A model generated the notes under the pieces. It was not told the origin of the DNA, made no database searches, and was given only the letters and a program-made list of their open reading frames with translations. Shown in pieces: positions 51,618 through 63,753 of a DNA stretch of 64,000 nucleotides. Source of the stretch: Gossypium raimondii (taxonomy: Eukaryota; Streptophyta; Magnoliopsida; Malvales; Malvaceae); contig NC_068577.1 of assembly GCF_025698545.1 (NCBI RefSeq), positions 7,951,501-8,015,500 of the forward strand. Reading direction: 5' to 3'. The stretch's first letter is position 1. Every line of letters begins with the position of its first letter. Position numbers and translations under genes: made by a program.

Positions 51618-54232
51618 CTAATCAAGCGCCGCTTTGTTTTTACGAGCGGGCATGGGTTTCGTAAACCCATCAAGAATAGGTCTCTTGATGCCTGCAGTTG
51701 AAAGTGCTTGCAAATCAGGCTTCAAGCTCCATTTTGACGCTGCCGGCCACAGCGATGACAAACTACTACTACCAATATTGCTGCTGTTTTCCTGATGATC
51801 GTGCAAACAAGATGTGCTCGATGATTTCCTCACTTCCCCATATCCATTGACCGTGCATTCTTCTCCTAAAATCATTGTTGCCACATTGAACCCATCGACT
51901 GCCGCGGAATTCATCCGGCTTCCTGCTTTTGATCTCAGTGCCAGCTGTTTCGCGGTTATCGCTGGAAACCCTACGTTGCCAGTGTTATCTTCCTTCAATA
52001 GGCGGGCAGTAAAGTCGGCCTCGGATTTCTGCCGTCTTCTAATAAGTTTCTCATTGGATTTATTATCAGGTTCGCCTTCTTTGCCCTCTCCTGCAGACAT
52101 GATATCTACCAGGATTTCACCATTCTCATCGTAAAATCCATTAGCTACACTTCTAGACTTCCGTTTAAGCATCGAAAGAGGGTTGGAAGATGAGGGTTTA
52201 AGGAACAGACCATCTTCCAAATAATCAGCTTCACCCTTCCTGTATAGTGCCATTTCAAAACCTTCGGGCATGGTCTTTTTTTCTGTTGGTTTAAGGCCAT
52301 AGTACCCTTGTAATGAGCTCATTGCCGGGGAGACCCTTCGAGGACTCTTCAATCTCAAAGACTGGAACGAGTCGAGCCAATCGACTGACAAATTTTTTGC
52401 TGGGGATTCATTGGCACTGCTTTGCCTGCTGAGAGTTAAACCAATCATGAGCTCAACTGAAACAACTGATTAAAATAAGGGAATACAGAGATCAGACAAG
52501 CATCTCGCAGGATTTTAAAGGTGAGAGAAATCGTTTAGCTGATGCAAAGCTCTTAAACTACTGCTGTCATCGGCAGAATAAAACGACATGACAGACCAGA
52601 AAACCCTCTGTAACCATTGTTGAGGCTCATAGGCAAAAAGTAAAGCCTTTTCCATGCCATTTCTACAGTACCACTTCTATTAGCAAAACCTTTCATTAGT
52701 CATGGATGGTACCAGTAGAACAACCCAACACCAAAGATAATGCTAAGCAAAGGAATTTTTTTTTTTTGTAAATCCTATGTTTCGAATTCGAATGAGCATC
52801 AACATCCAATCAAGATACAGACAGTAATGTTTACATGCAAATTGCAGTTTGTTTGAGTGAGCAAATATTGTTGGATGAGGAAGCATCCCCCATCAATCCA
52901 CACATGAAGGTAAAATACCTTGAAAAACTACAGAACTATTATGAACAGCAATGGTAGTTGGAGAGGAAAAGATTTAATAAATCCTTAAATGTTGTTTACA
53001 CAAATAGTTAGGCAATATTACGATAATGTGTTTAATATTTCTCTAAGATGAGAATTAGTAAGATGTAATAAGCAAGAATACACCTAAGACTCGTACTACA
53101 TTACAACATAAGTAACAAATAACAAGTGCGCCAATAGGTTAAGTTACCGAAAACCTGAAAATGACCATTCAAGTCATAATCAAAAGAGGGCATGACTATA
53201 AAGCAAGATTTACCCACTCTTAAAACAAACCAATCTTCCCCCTCAAGTTGACGAAAACTTTCCCATTTGCAGGCTAAGTTAGGTAGGCAGAAAATACCAA
53301 AAAGACATATTATGTTGTATGCAACCATCTTAATGGAGTGAAGAGAAGTTCATAACTTAAGGGGTAATAAGCAAGAATGCACCTAATTACTTTATTATCA
53401 AAATGAACTAGCTTAAGATTCTTACTACATTACAACATAAGAAACAAGAGCATCAATAGGTTAAGTTATCCCCAAACCCCAAAATAACAATTCAAGTCAT
53501 AACTCATAATCGTAAGAACACATGATTTACTGACTGTTAAAACAAACCCATAATCCCCCTTGAGTTTTTTTCGATTTCTTGACAAAACATTTCAGAATTG
53601 CAGGCGAAAAATACGAAAAAAAAAAACATATTATATTGTATGCAACCATCTTAATGAGGGAGCAAAGAGAGTTAAAAAATTTAAGGTAAAGTTCATAAAC
53701 AAGTAACAAAGAAAAAACATAATACCCTGGTGTGGTGGAATCATTTGACAAGCAAGGTGATGGTGGATGCCGCCCTGGTAAAGGGATCTGGAGTGTCTTA
53801 AGAGCAAACATTTGAAGATCTGTAACCAGTCCATTCATCCTTTTTATGTCAGCTACCTGAATTATTTCAACAACAATAATTTTGTCATTTACCAATGATG
53901 ACATAAATTATAGATTTAATTCCTAATAAAACACGGCCCCAAAAGAAAATTTATTTGAGAATCCTGAATTTCGAATGCAAGAAAAGAAATGAAAGGACGA
54001 ACATGGTTACCTCAACGCCGTACTTGATGGCGACGCCGGCGAGGGTATCGAAGCGGGAAACGGGATGTTCAATGAAACCGGCAGACGGTATCGTTGAAGA
54101 GGGTAAATTTTGAATCTTATCCTTCTCTAATAGACTATAATCATTGCAAAAATGACTGTAATGGCCATTCGTATCGTAACTGTACTGTTCAATTGTATTG
54201 ATGCCATTCCGCCTCTCCCTTTCCATCAGCAT
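51618..54232 (-). CDS. Intracellular LysM-domain protein
   Basis: Three exons join in phase to 387 codons: 54011-54232, 53726-53856, 51618-52428. Residues ~55-100 form one LysM domain (IEHPVSRFDTLAGVAIKYGV across the exon 1/2 junction, then EVADIKRMNGL and LQIPLPG). There is no signal peptide or transmembrane segment, unlike the LysM receptor kinases. The remaining ~280 residues are Ser/Lys-rich and low in predicted order, with short conserved-looking stretches (WLDSFQSLRLKSPRRVSPAM, LQGYYGL, KSEADFTARLL). The layout resembles plant LysM proteins recalled as Arabidopsis At5g08200/At5g23130. The function is unknown; LysM normally binds N-acetylglucosamine polymers, but a cytosolic ligand is unclear. 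Intron 2 (1,297 bp) contains a ~300-bp tandem duplication. A second Met at residue 3 could be the start. Confidence 0.9.
53065..53700. repeat. ~300-bp tandem duplication in the LysM gene intron
   Basis: 53065-53360 and 53364-53700 share the order of landmarks 'gtaataagcaagaat', 'tactacattacaacataag', 'ataggttaagtta', 'cattcaagtcataa', 'aaaacaaacc' and 'tgtatgcaaccatcttaat' at an offset of ~300 bp. Many substitutions and a ~35-bp insertion mark it as old. Confidence 0.85.
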
Positions 54233-55996
54233 TTCCCCCGTTTTCCCTTTTTTTTTTTAAAAAAAAACAAAAAAATCCCAATTTTCTTTTACCCTAATCT
54301 AATCAGTCTCCTCCCTTTGACCTTTGAATTCTTGGGTTTTCTTCGGGGGGTTGAATTCAAAATTTAAAAAATCTGGAGCATTGAAGCGAAGAAACCAAAT
54401 TGAATCGAAATTATTTGAAAAAAAGAAGAAGGAATATACGGTTTTTTAAGTGAAAAAGAAAAAGAAAAAAAAACGTAGATATATGGTGTGGGGGAAATCG
54501 TGAATAAGATTAACAGTTAAACGGAAGGGGGCATTGGTTCCAGTATTTCCGGGAAAATGAATGATGGATCCTCTACGCTGTTTTCATGAAAAACAAAACA
54601 AAAAATATAATAAAAAATAAAAAATAAAATAAAATAAAAAGTTCTGAGGGGAAGCAGAGAAGGTCAAGGTAATGGAAGGGAAGGCTAACTAAATATTTTA
54701 TTATTTCAACAAATTATTTATAAACTGAAAAATAATTATAATAATAAGGTTTAATTTTTCTCTCAATCCCTATGCTTTTTACATTATTTGAAATTTCATC
54801 TCTTTACTTTTCAATATCAAGAATTAATTCTTCAAACACGACTTCGGATACATTGGATTACTAGACTAAATGAGCAAATCAAATATTAAAATTATAAAGT
54901 TATTATCTTCAGTAACTTTTTTTTCTAAATGTCAAATAGTTCAACTTAATGACTATCAATTGGACATCAAAATAGTAGAGGATTAAATTGATGGAACTAA
55001 AAGGAAAGAGATTAAATTCAAATATGGAGAAAAGTACAGGGACTGATAACAAACAAATATATAATTTAAAAACAACGTGCATTTGGTACATTAGTAACAG
55101 GTGGCGTTATACGTGTTACAGTAGGGAATAGGGATGTCCCCACCGAAACCTCGGCGCCTTTTGCCAACCCCGTTTTGTCGGTCGGCTCACTCGGCGGCTG
55201 TCCCTTTGTTTCTTTTTCTGGTCTAATTCTGGTTTTAGTCCCTCTATGTCCTTGCTCTAATTTGACCTGACTTGGTGTCCTTGTTATTTGTTGTCTTTTT
55301 TGTTTTTATTTATAGTTCTGACTTAAATGTTAAAACTTGAATGGATGATATTATTAATGAATTTTGGTTAACTTGTAGAGGGAGGTAGGGATGACAAGAT
55401 CTGAATTCATGTTATTTAGGGACTGAAAAAGAACTCCAACTCCAATTCCGAACAAGTCCTAGCACTTTTTGTTAATTTTGAATATGCAGTATGTTAATAT
55501 TCAAAGTTTTATTTTCAAATTTTAAAAAATTATCAATTAGATTTTGATTTTTTAAATCCGCCAAATAAAAGACTAGACTCTTGAAGTTAAAAATAAAATA
55601 ATTATAATTTTTTTTGAATAGTTTAGGGCTGTGGGGCAAATTAGACCTAACTATGGTCTTTTACCCTTTTTTAAAAATTATTAACGAGACCTCAACTCTT
55701 ATAATATTATTATTTCTATGTTGAAATTGATAACACTGCATGTAAACATTTATAATGTGTAGAAAACTGATTAAATTCAAATTTGCAGCATAATAGGTGG
55801 ATTAAAATCAAAATTAGACCTTTGTTTTTCATTCATTTTGCACAAAACAAAATTTTATTTATTTTATTCTTTCCTCTCATTTCACCAAAACCAAACGTCT
55901 CTCTAATTTTATTTTATTTTTACATTAATCTTATTATAGGTTTTTATAATATATGTTCTTTTTAGAATGATACAATGTTTAAAACTATTCATTGCC
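54233..55996. other. LysM gene 5' region and AT-rich intergenic
   Basis: 54233-54550 is the presumed promoter and 5' UTR, with A/T homopolymers (54250, 54455-54475). 54590-54640 is an (AAAAT)n-like stretch. 54730-55060 carries 'ctcaatccctatgctttt...acagggactgat', a common plant intergenic repeat. A GC-richer patch at 55130-55215 is open in short frames only. No gene recognised. Confidence 0.5.
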
Positions 55997-57383
55997 TGTT
56001 GGAAAAAATAGAATTTTGGAAGCTTTGAGGCATATTCTTGATTAGTAAATGTGGAGATTTAAATCATAAAATTATAGTTTTATATTCTACCTCATGAGAC
56101 CTTTATAACGGTACATTTTATGCTCAAAATGGTCGAATGATGAATGAGAAATTGATGCTCAAAGTAAGTCACTTGTGAATTATGTTGAGGAAAATGGAAA
56201 GCTTAGCCCCACATTCATTAGATATCAAATGTGGAATATGTTTATATATATAAACCAACTTTGTAGTTATTAAATGACTAAATTAATGATTTCTTTCAAG
56301 CACAAGAGGGGGTGTGAAACTAAACTTGTCAGGGTCACAGATATTTTGGCCTAATATGTAATTTTATTTTTCTCACCAAAGTTTATCTCTCCAAATTCTG
56401 CTTGGAATTAAAAGGACAAATATTAAATTGAGGTTAATGACTCATTTAATTCAAAAGTTAATGACTCCTTAATTCACAGATGTTATTAGCTCCATTAGTC
56501 AAAATTTCTAAAAGTTCTTTTAATTTTTGAATTTTCTTTAAAACCAAATAATTTGCAGGAAAAGATATACAAACTAAAATTTCAGATATTTCAAGATCTT
56601 TTCCCTGCATATTTCGAACCTATTTTCAGTGATAGAATAAGGTAAGGCTACAGTTCGTTGATCACTGTAGCCGTGCTACTGCCGTGCTCATCTCATTGTT
56701 GTATCTTGGGAGACAGTCGACCAACATTTCTCCAGCAGCAAAGGAGCGACCGAATCTATGAAAATAGGTTATTTTATTTTATTTTAGGTTTGCAGATATT
56801 TTAGCCTAATATGTACTTTTATTTTTCTCACCAGAGTTTATCTCTTCAAATTCTGCTTGGAATTAAAAGGACAAATATTAAATTGAGGTTAATGGCTCAT
56901 TTAATTCAAAAGTTAATGACTCCTCAATTCACAAATGTTATTAGCTCCATTAGTCAAAATTTCTAAAAGTTCTTTTAATTTTTGAATTTTCTTTAAAACC
57001 AAATAATTTGCAGGAAAAGATATACAAACTAAAATTTCCAAAATTTCGAGATCTTTTCCCTGCATATTTCGAACCTATTTTTAGTGATAGAAGAAAGTAA
57101 GGCTACAGTTCGTTGATCACTATAGTCGTGCTACTGCCGTGCTCATCTCATTGTTGTATCTTGGGAGACAGTCGACCAACGTTTCTCTAGCACCAAAGGA
57201 GCGACCGAATCTGTCTTAAGGAAACTGTGAAAATAGGCCTCAACTACCAGTCAGTTTTTCCTGTGTACCCACGAGTATAAAATTTTCGATCCAATTTTTA
57301 TTTCTAATATATATATCTATATTGTTTTGGTTCGATCTTGTGATTTAAATAAATATTTTACATTATTGTTTATTTCACTAACG
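55997..57383 (+). mobile_element. Copia-like LTR remnant (tentative)
   Basis: Starts TGTTGGAAAAAAT, a frequent Copia LTR start, and ends near 'atttcactaacg' just before gypsy-derived sequence. The interior has an LTR-like leader and a 455-bp-period duplication. No matching second LTR, primer site or target duplication was found, so edges and family are tentative. Fossil, probably a solo LTR. Confidence 0.45.
56338..57238. repeat. Tandem duplication, 455-bp offset
   Basis: 56338-56770 and 56793-57238 are about 95% alike by eye. Both begin 'cagatatttt(g/a)gcctaatatgta', pass 'ttgcaggaaaagatatacaaa' and 'gttcgttgatcact', and end 'gaaaatagg'. The second copy carries a 16-bp insertion near 57212. 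It is more recent than the surrounding decay suggests. Confidence 0.92.
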
Positions 57384-57394
57384 TGTGTGGAACA

Positions 57395-58180
57395 TAAACT
57401 GACGAGCAATCCGAGCGAGTGATTCAAATTATGGAAGATATGTTAAGAGGTTGTATTATCGAATTCCGGGGCAGTTGGGAAGAACATTTACCCTTAGTCG
57501 AATTTGCCTACAACAATAGCTTCCAATCAAATATCCAAATGGCACCTTATCAGGCATTGTATGGTCGCAAATACTGAACATCTTTGTGTTGGACCGAACT
57601 AGGTAAAAGAAAAGATTTGGGTCCCGAGGGAGAATCAAACTGATTCAAGAAAGACTAAAAGTGACTTCTGATAAACAGAAGTCGTATGTAGATGTAAAAA
57701 GAAAAGACATTAAGTACAATATCAACGACTAAGTCTTTCTGAAAGTATCCCAATGGCGAAAGATGTTAAGGTTTGGTTGAAAGGGTAAACTAAGTCCACG
57801 ATTCATAGGACTTTACGAAATCTTTAGAAGAATCGATCTAGTTGCTTACCAACTCGAATTTCCTCCCAAATTAGATCAAATTCATGACATCTTCCACGTC
57901 TCCATGTTGAGATGTTATCGTTCTGACCCTTCTCACATCATTCCAATCGAAAAGATCGAGGTGTGATCGGATTTGTCATTTGAAGAGGAACTTGTGCAAA
58001 TTCTAGGATCTGATGTAAAGATTCTGAGAAGGAAGCAAATCCTTCTGGTTAAAATCCTGTGGCGAAACAATGGAGTTGAGGAGGCCACATGGGAAATAAA
58101 AGACACGTTTCGTTAACAATATCCTTATCTATTCAAACCAGATAAATTTCGAGGACAAAATTTCTTTACAAAAAACATAG
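57395..58180 (+). mobile_element. Ty3/gypsy remnant: integrase end and chromodomain
   Basis: Begins with TDEQSERVIQIMEDMLRGC and LPLVEFAYNNSFQSNIQMAP, the C-terminal half of a gypsy integrase core. Chromodomain-like sequence follows near 57970-58120 (landmarks: ILWRNNGVEEATWE). This combination identifies a Tekay/Del-type chromovirus. Gag, protease and reverse transcriptase are absent, and what remains is broken several times. A fossil fragment, joined abruptly to the Copia-like segment on its left. Confidence 0.85.
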
Positions 58181-58189
58181 GGTTAGAAA

Positions 58190-60806
58190 TTTAATTAATC
58201 ACCAAGAAATGGCTTAGTCTTGATGATTATGTAGTTAGAGAAATCCTTAAGAAATCCTAGGTTTAAACCATACTCTTCCCATTATTTTCCTTTTATTTTT
58301 TTCAGCAACTAAGGAGCAAAATCAATCTAGTATATATATTAAATGTAGTAGAAAATAACCAAGATTGAGTAGAGGTCTAATGGTTAAATATCACCCCATT
58401 CTCCTTAAATCCTAAGTTCTATCCACGCCACTCTCCCTTATTTTTTTCTCTCATTTTCGATAATATGGATAATTTACCAAAAAAACCCTCTAAATCTACT
58501 TAACTTAGTTATTTAATCCCCTTCCTAATCATAATAGATTTTTGGTTTCCCTTTTCAACCTAAAGAATAATTGTTTCCCCTATATCTTCCCTTTTTCTTT
58601 TTCATCCTTTCCTTTTTGCAAATAATTTCTTTCCTTACTGAAAATTGTTTACACTCTCTCGAATCAAAGATCAATCCCGAGCATGAATTGTCCTTCCACC
58701 TATAGCAAATCTTGTTATTTCTAACCCCGTTTCTCTCATCCAAGTTCGGTAAGTCCGATCGTTTTTAATAGTAAAATTTGCAATTATCAAAATAGTATTG
58801 ATCTACATTAATCTTGAAACCCGCTTTCTAAATCTTTCTCGATACTTGTCGAATGTTTCAACAACGCTGTCGATTCTTGAAATCAAATGTTAATTCTTGG
58901 TTATTGACGTTTGAAGGACCCGGTTTAGGTACCTCGGACCAAATCTAAGCATAAGAAATGACGTTTGTGAACCCAAAGACATGTGTGTGTTCTTTTACAA
59001 GCGAATTAGGGCAAACTGTGTCTCGAAATAAGGCCACACGACCAGCCACATGGGCGTGTGGACACCCGGCCCCTCACACGGCCATATCCCCCTGAAACCC
59101 TAAGAATTTTGAATCTCACACGACCCAAAGCCTTCCACACGGTCGTGTCTCTCCTGTACCTTGATTTTACAATTACCACACAGCCTCAGTCTGTTACACG
59201 GCTTGGCTACACGGTCATGTAACCCCTCCACATGGCTTAAGGCATCACACATGGCCTAGCCACACCATCATGTGTCCCTTGTTATTCAAATTTTACAGTT
59301 TTAACCCAAAATATTATGTTTTGATCATATTAGTCCCTAAATAGGTTTTGAACTAGTTTTAGTGAATTAAATTATGTGGTTTGGTCCCTGATATTATGAA
59401 GTATGTTAGATTCACTGATTGATATGTTAGATTCACTGATTGATCGAATTAAGGTGATATTTATTTGCTTATATATATGTATAAATTCTGAACAATATAT
59501 GTTACTATTCTATCTAAATACCTGCGACCATATGAACGACATGCCCTATATTACTGTTAATCTGAATTCATGAAAAGCATGATTTTGCCACTAATTCGCC
59601 ATGTTTTAGTACATTAAATGCTACCACATGTGATTTGTATTAAATTTACTACACTGCATTGCATAGGATGGGATGATATGATTGGAGAAAATATTGACAA
59701 TATATTTGCATTTATTTTTTATGTGTACCTACAGCCATAGGCAGATTCCATCTGCGATAGTCTTGCTCTGTACCCACAACCATAGCAGATTCCACCTGCG
59801 ACGTTTTGTTTTGCACTCATAACCCTTTGACAACTTGTATTTGCAAGCAAGTTGTACTTCCACGGTCATTGGTAGATTTCATCTGCAATACTTTGTTGTG
59901 TACCCACAATCGTATTCAGATTTCATCTGCAGTATTTTGTTGTGTGTTCATAGTCATTGGCAGTAAAACTGCAAACTATTGGTGGATAATCCACATTCTA
60001 ATGTGTTGGCGATTTTAGTTCTAGGGAACTCCTATTGTGATGTGTAGCAGTGGGGTAGGATATATTCTGTTTAAAACCAAAATTGTATGACATCACTTAA
60101 AACATGTGCATACAAATCTGGAAAATTATGTTACGATATATATGAGTGAATATATATGTATATATGTGAGTGGATATGATTATTATGGGAAAATCTGAGA
60201 ATTTGGTTATTTTGAAAATTGCTATTGTGAGTTCATAGATAATAATGATGTTTGCGTTGTAAAATCGATACTATGAATTGAATTGCTATCTATGATTATT
60301 TTATGCAATGTTAATTAATATGTCTTAATAACTGTCGAATTGATTTTTTTTGCCAATGGACTCACATTGAGCGTTATACTCACTCCCCTTTTAATCTTCA
60401 TCCTTACAAATAACCCACCAGGTTAGGACGCGAACGTGACATCTGGAGGGTCTTGGCTCGAAAGGATTTATTTTATTAAAGTGTTTTAAGATTATTATTT
60501 TTACTTAAAAACTTTATTTCTTTTGAATTATGGTATGAGACTTAGGATTTGAGTTTGTTTTTTCTTTTGTTTGACACTTTATTTTAAATTTTTAGGATAC
60601 TATGTTATGATTGTTAATTATTATGCATGAACCCCGATTTTATTAAAAACAACTAGATATTACTTACCACTGTTAAATTACAACTAAATTTTAAGGATTA
60701 ATAAAATGATATCTAACTAAGTTTTCTACCAAATTAAAAAAATGTTTCAAAACGTCTGTTTTTAAAACCCTGATAGCTCTCTGGGTCACTTCGGTGATCA
60801 ATGTAA
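58190..60806 (+). mobile_element. LTR remnant of a Tekay-type gypsy element
   Basis: Non-coding sequence directly downstream of the chromodomain, where a 3' LTR is expected. It contains 'cacacgaccagccacatgggcgtgtgg' type palindromic runs (59030-59270, quoted in part), a 44-bp array and a 'ggttaggacgcgaacgtgacatctgga' segment near 60420, landmarks of cotton Tekay LTRs by recall. The start of the LTR seems lost. The right edge near 60806 is approximate. Fossil. Confidence 0.6.
59725..59960. repeat. Tandem array, ~44-bp units
   Basis: Units with 'tgtacccacaaccat' and 'cagattccatctgcgat' recur at about 59742, 59786, 59873 and 59917 (period ~44 bp, the third slot being degenerate). It lies within the LTR remnant. 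Confidence 0.8.
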
Positions 60807-63753
60807 TCTTCTGAATTTACGCTTCAGTACACTCGAACCCACATTCTCCTGTACTAAACAACATTGCCGATACCAATCAAATTAACACTTAATCGGGGGA
60901 AAAATAATGCTTTCTAATTTATTTTTTATTATTTTTATATTATCCATATTGTTTTTTTTTTTTTTGAATTTTATATGTCGAACTCCACCAACGGCATATC
61001 CATTTAGAATTCGAACCTGTTGAAATACCATAATATTTTCAAATTTAATTTTGACACATTTATTTTATTTTTATGGAAACATATTGAATTTAAATTTGGA
61101 AAGTTAAAAGAAAAAGAAAACTGCAGTTGAGTTTATTACAATGAACTTTAAATTATATAATAATAAAAAGTTGACACATAATTTCATAAATCAAACCTAA
61201 AACCGTAGCTATGAACAAGTCAATTAAACCACCCGCCCCGTATAATTTTATTTGGTTAAAATATCATTTCAGTCCTTATATTGTAACAAAGTTTAAAATT
61301 TACTCCATTTACCAAAAATTCTTATTGGTAATTTCATCATAACTTATTAATCACATGTCAGAGCAATCCAATCAACATGTGAAGTTAAATAAACTTTAAT
61401 GGAAAATTACCAACTATGGTAATGATTAAACTAAAATTTTAGGTAAACTCCATTCAATGTCACTAAATTATTAGTAAGTTTACATTTTGATCACTCAACT
61501 TTAAAAAGTTATAAAATGGTCACTGAACTATTTGAAAGTTTTCATTTAAGTTAATTTCATTACAACACCATTTTTTACTTACACTACTACACAGTGAGTA
61601 TTTTTTTGTTTCAAAATGTCACACCAAATTTAATAATGCTAAAATTTGAAATATGAAAAGTAGAGGACTAAATTCTAAATTTGTGAAGCTTACGGTGACC
61701 TATGGCATATCTTAACTTATAATAAGGTCAAATTCTATTATTAGGCATTATATGTAAGTTATGGAATTAATTTTATCCTCTAATTTGGTTAATTTTAGTC
61801 TATATACTTTTCAATTTTTAAAATTTCAATATTAACTCAAATGATAGCAATTGGTCAAATTCTACCATTAGTTTCATAATATGCTTAAATTGTGGTTTTA
61901 TTTTTTGCAATTTGATATTTTTATTTATAATTGTTTAATTTTGAAGTTTCAGTGTTAACTCAAATAGGGAAAATGAAGAAGGGCAGTGGTAGATGTTACC
62001 AAATTCACCATCGCTCAATAGTTGGTACACTCAACTCCACCACCCACTCCGCTCCATTATAGATGTATAATCTTGAAAATTATTACCACCTCCATAATGT
62101 ATCCATTTCCCGTCTCAACCCACCTTACTCCACTTCAATTTAATTTTTACTAACATTTGCAATATTTTCAATCTTTTTAAAGACAAATAAATATTTATAA
62201 ATAATTCTTCAAAAAAATAAACATAAAATATATGAGTTTTTTTTTTATAACAATTATTATAATTTTGCCCTTGTAATAGTTACATATACAAGAGTTAAAT
62301 GGTAGCTTCATATAGTGAGGCGGGTGGAGCGGGGTAAGCAATTATCATTAATGCTCCATACCTATTTTCTAATAAAAATATCCACCTCGCCCCATATTCA
62401 CTTCTAAAAAAAAAAAATCTACTTCAATTGAAACGGATCAATTTGAAATTTATCGGATGATTTTTTAAACTCAAATGATAACAATTGAATCCATTAATTA
62501 AAATGATGAAGATTTTTTGTAAGTATTAAGAAATAATAAGAGACATAACATTACTGTGATAATATATTTATCATATAAAATTTTAAAATTAATAAAATAT
62601 AATATAATAAAATTGATGAGTGTTGAAATTTAAAATAAAAAAGAGAGGAAAGAAGTGTAGAAACTAAATCCTGATGTTACCATTTGTGCATTGCCTTTGT
62701 ATAAAACCCGAATTAATGACTTCAGATCATGAATCAATAGACAGATGCAGCCCCACAACGAAACAAGTAATAAGCTTTGCATGTGGATGCACGTTCAATT
62801 GTGGGTTAGTTAAGCATAACACCTCTTATTATTGCATTTCCAGATTAAAAAAGGGTGAGCCTCTCTTCTACTTTAATCAACAATATGTTTGAGGAAAAAT
62901 AAAAAGAGCGAAAATATCTTACCCAATTTTTTTTATAACATTTTATGATTTCTTTCTAAATTTAAAAGGGTTTAATTAATTTTGTTAAGAACCTTTTGAC
63001 CTTATTAGTTTAAAATTTTACTAAATTTAATATTACGTCTCATAAAACATTTAAGGGTGTAATTTTAATGAAAATACTGTTTTACTCTAATTTATTTATT
63101 TTCTCGGTTTTGGGATACTTTTACCCTCCGGGTATGTTTCCATACCATAAGTTGAAGAGCAAATTTTGGTTTATTATTAAAGTCTGCAAACTTACTTGAT
63201 CATATGATTTTAAAGCACCATAATGATAAATCTGCATTGCTGGTTTGAGGTAATTTTGGAATACAAGTCAAATATAGAATAGAATGTATAATATCCAAAT
63301 CACTTATAGAATAGAAAGTAATTAATTTGGTTAATTTATATACAGATAGTTAATTTTTGTAATATAAAATGAATAACTAGAGAAATGAAGTTGAGTTTTA
63401 TTCGCATGATGGCAACTTCACAACTTGAATTAAAATCAAAGCAAACACAAGGTACTTAGGTTTTTCCAGTTTTGTTGCACAGCCCCATTTTTTACATATG
63501 ATGAAATTTGGTCTTGAATTATTTGTTTCATCATTACCTCAACAATTATCCGCTTCATATTTCTATAACACAGCTATCAAAAATAACTACATAGCCACAC
63601 CTGAGATTTCAAGAAATTCGACACCAATTAAGATGATAACAAAAATATGGTGGCCGCCCAAAACAACAACAACAATAATAATAATAATAATAATAATAAT
63701 CTAGCACCAAAATAATTAATCGCCATAAGCAAGCAGGTGGAAAGGCCTTTCAA
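60807..63753. other. AT-rich intergenic, no gene recognised
   Basis: A long spacer with homopolymers (poly-T ~60950, poly-A ~62407). Common 'tttggttaattttagtctatatact' repeat DNA lies at 61770-61870. Two 'gtggagcgg'-type patches (62030-62060, 62310-62340) face each other in opposite orientation. A 72-codon open frame at 62674-62892 has no recognisable family. The stretch next to 63754 is the 3' UTR of the nucleolin-like gene. Confidence 0.5.
63662..63701. repeat. (ACA)n(ATA)n microsatellite
   Basis: About four ACA followed by ten ATA/AAT triplets, in the 3' flank of the nucleolin-like gene. Likely polymorphic. Confidence 0.92.

Noticed and set aside
62674-62892. 72-codon frame with several cysteines
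   Set aside because: No recognisable motif, no splice partners and AT-rich surroundings; probably chance.
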